Shown piece by piece: positions 29,535 to 29,593 of a stretch of DNA of 29,593 bases. Position numbers and translations under genes: made by a program. Each line of letters begins with the position of its first letter. Position 1 is the first letter of the stretch. The notes beneath the pieces were generated by a model. That model searched no databases. It saw only the letters and a program-made list of their open reading frames with translations, and was not told the origin of the DNA. Source of the stretch: JANMDR01 sp031376425 (GTDB lineage Bacteria > Pseudomonadota > Gammaproteobacteria > Burkholderiales > Usitatibacteraceae); the NCBI GenBank assembly GCA_031376425.1, contig JANMDR010000255.1:1-29593 (forward strand), in the 5' to 3' direction.

Positions 29535-29593
29535 ATGAGCGAAATCAATGTACTTTTCGCAGTTAAATCACGCGCCTTTGCGCTTGTTAGTCG
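29535..29593 (+). CDS. Possible start of a further gene, cut by window edge
   Basis: An ATG at 29535 opens a frame (MSEINVLFAVKSRAFALVS) that stays open to the last base. There is no clear ribosome-binding site and only 19 residues are visible, so this is weak. The 40 bases before it contain a perfect palindrome GCGCTAGCGC at 29501-29510. Confidence 0.22.
   Translation, partial: MSEINVLFAVKSRAFALVS

Overview
The window reads as ordinary, gene-dense chromosome of a proteobacterium, most likely a betaproteobacterium of moderate GC content (about 45-50 % by eye). The pointers are an E. coli-type LexA box before uvrB, a tRNA-Val(GAC) with encoded CCA, a SWIB protein with a lysine/alanine/proline tail of the kind seen in Burkholderiales, and ETF-quinone oxidoreductase, UvrB, PdxH and PurU sequences of proteobacterial type. 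This placement is inference from motifs; no database search was possible. I see no phage, transposase, CRISPR array or plasmid gene.

Layout. 1-980: 5' end of an ETF-quinone oxidoreductase gene (minus), with a divergent uracil-DNA-glycosylase-superfamily gene whose proposed start overlaps it. 1029-3029: exported M28 peptidase and a short-form 6-phosphogluconate dehydrogenase (both minus), separated by a long hairpin. 3138-6495: SOS-controlled uvrB, a MarC-family membrane protein and a glyoxalase I (plus). 6565-7137: secreted YbhB/PEBP protein (minus).

7235-17363 is the most coherent functional block. Eight co-directional genes (minus) encode an N-acyl-D-amino-acid deacylase, a complete peptide-type ABC importer (binding protein, two permeases, two ATPases), an N-formylglutamate amidohydrolase and an AstE/aspartoacylase-family hydrolase, with a divergent LysR regulator. 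I read it as an import-and-deacylate route for N-acylated, possibly D-configured or acidic, amino acids or small peptides.

17510-21772: a soluble class III nucleotide cyclase with a Lys at the usual transition-state Arg, formyltetrahydrofolate deformylase PurU, and an Lrp/AsnC regulator divergent from a two-gene lysine-catabolism unit (lysine 6-dehydrogenase-like enzyme plus HglS-type 2-oxoadipate dioxygenase/decarboxylase). 21862-24147: TonB-dependent receptor (minus). 24444-25182: tRNA-Val with its own sigma-70 promoter and terminator, then a SWIB-domain protein with twelve KKPAAA repeats. 25452-29494: Nudix hydrolase overlapping pdxH, a lipoprotein amidohydrolase, and a DUF72 protein; a possible new gene starts at the right edge.

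Most of the window is housekeeping or catabolic. The points most worth a second look are the N-acyl-amino-acid operon, the SWIB/histone-like fusion, the glycosylase lacking the Mug/TDG catalytic Asn, the cyclase with the Arg-to-Lys change, and the lysine unit.
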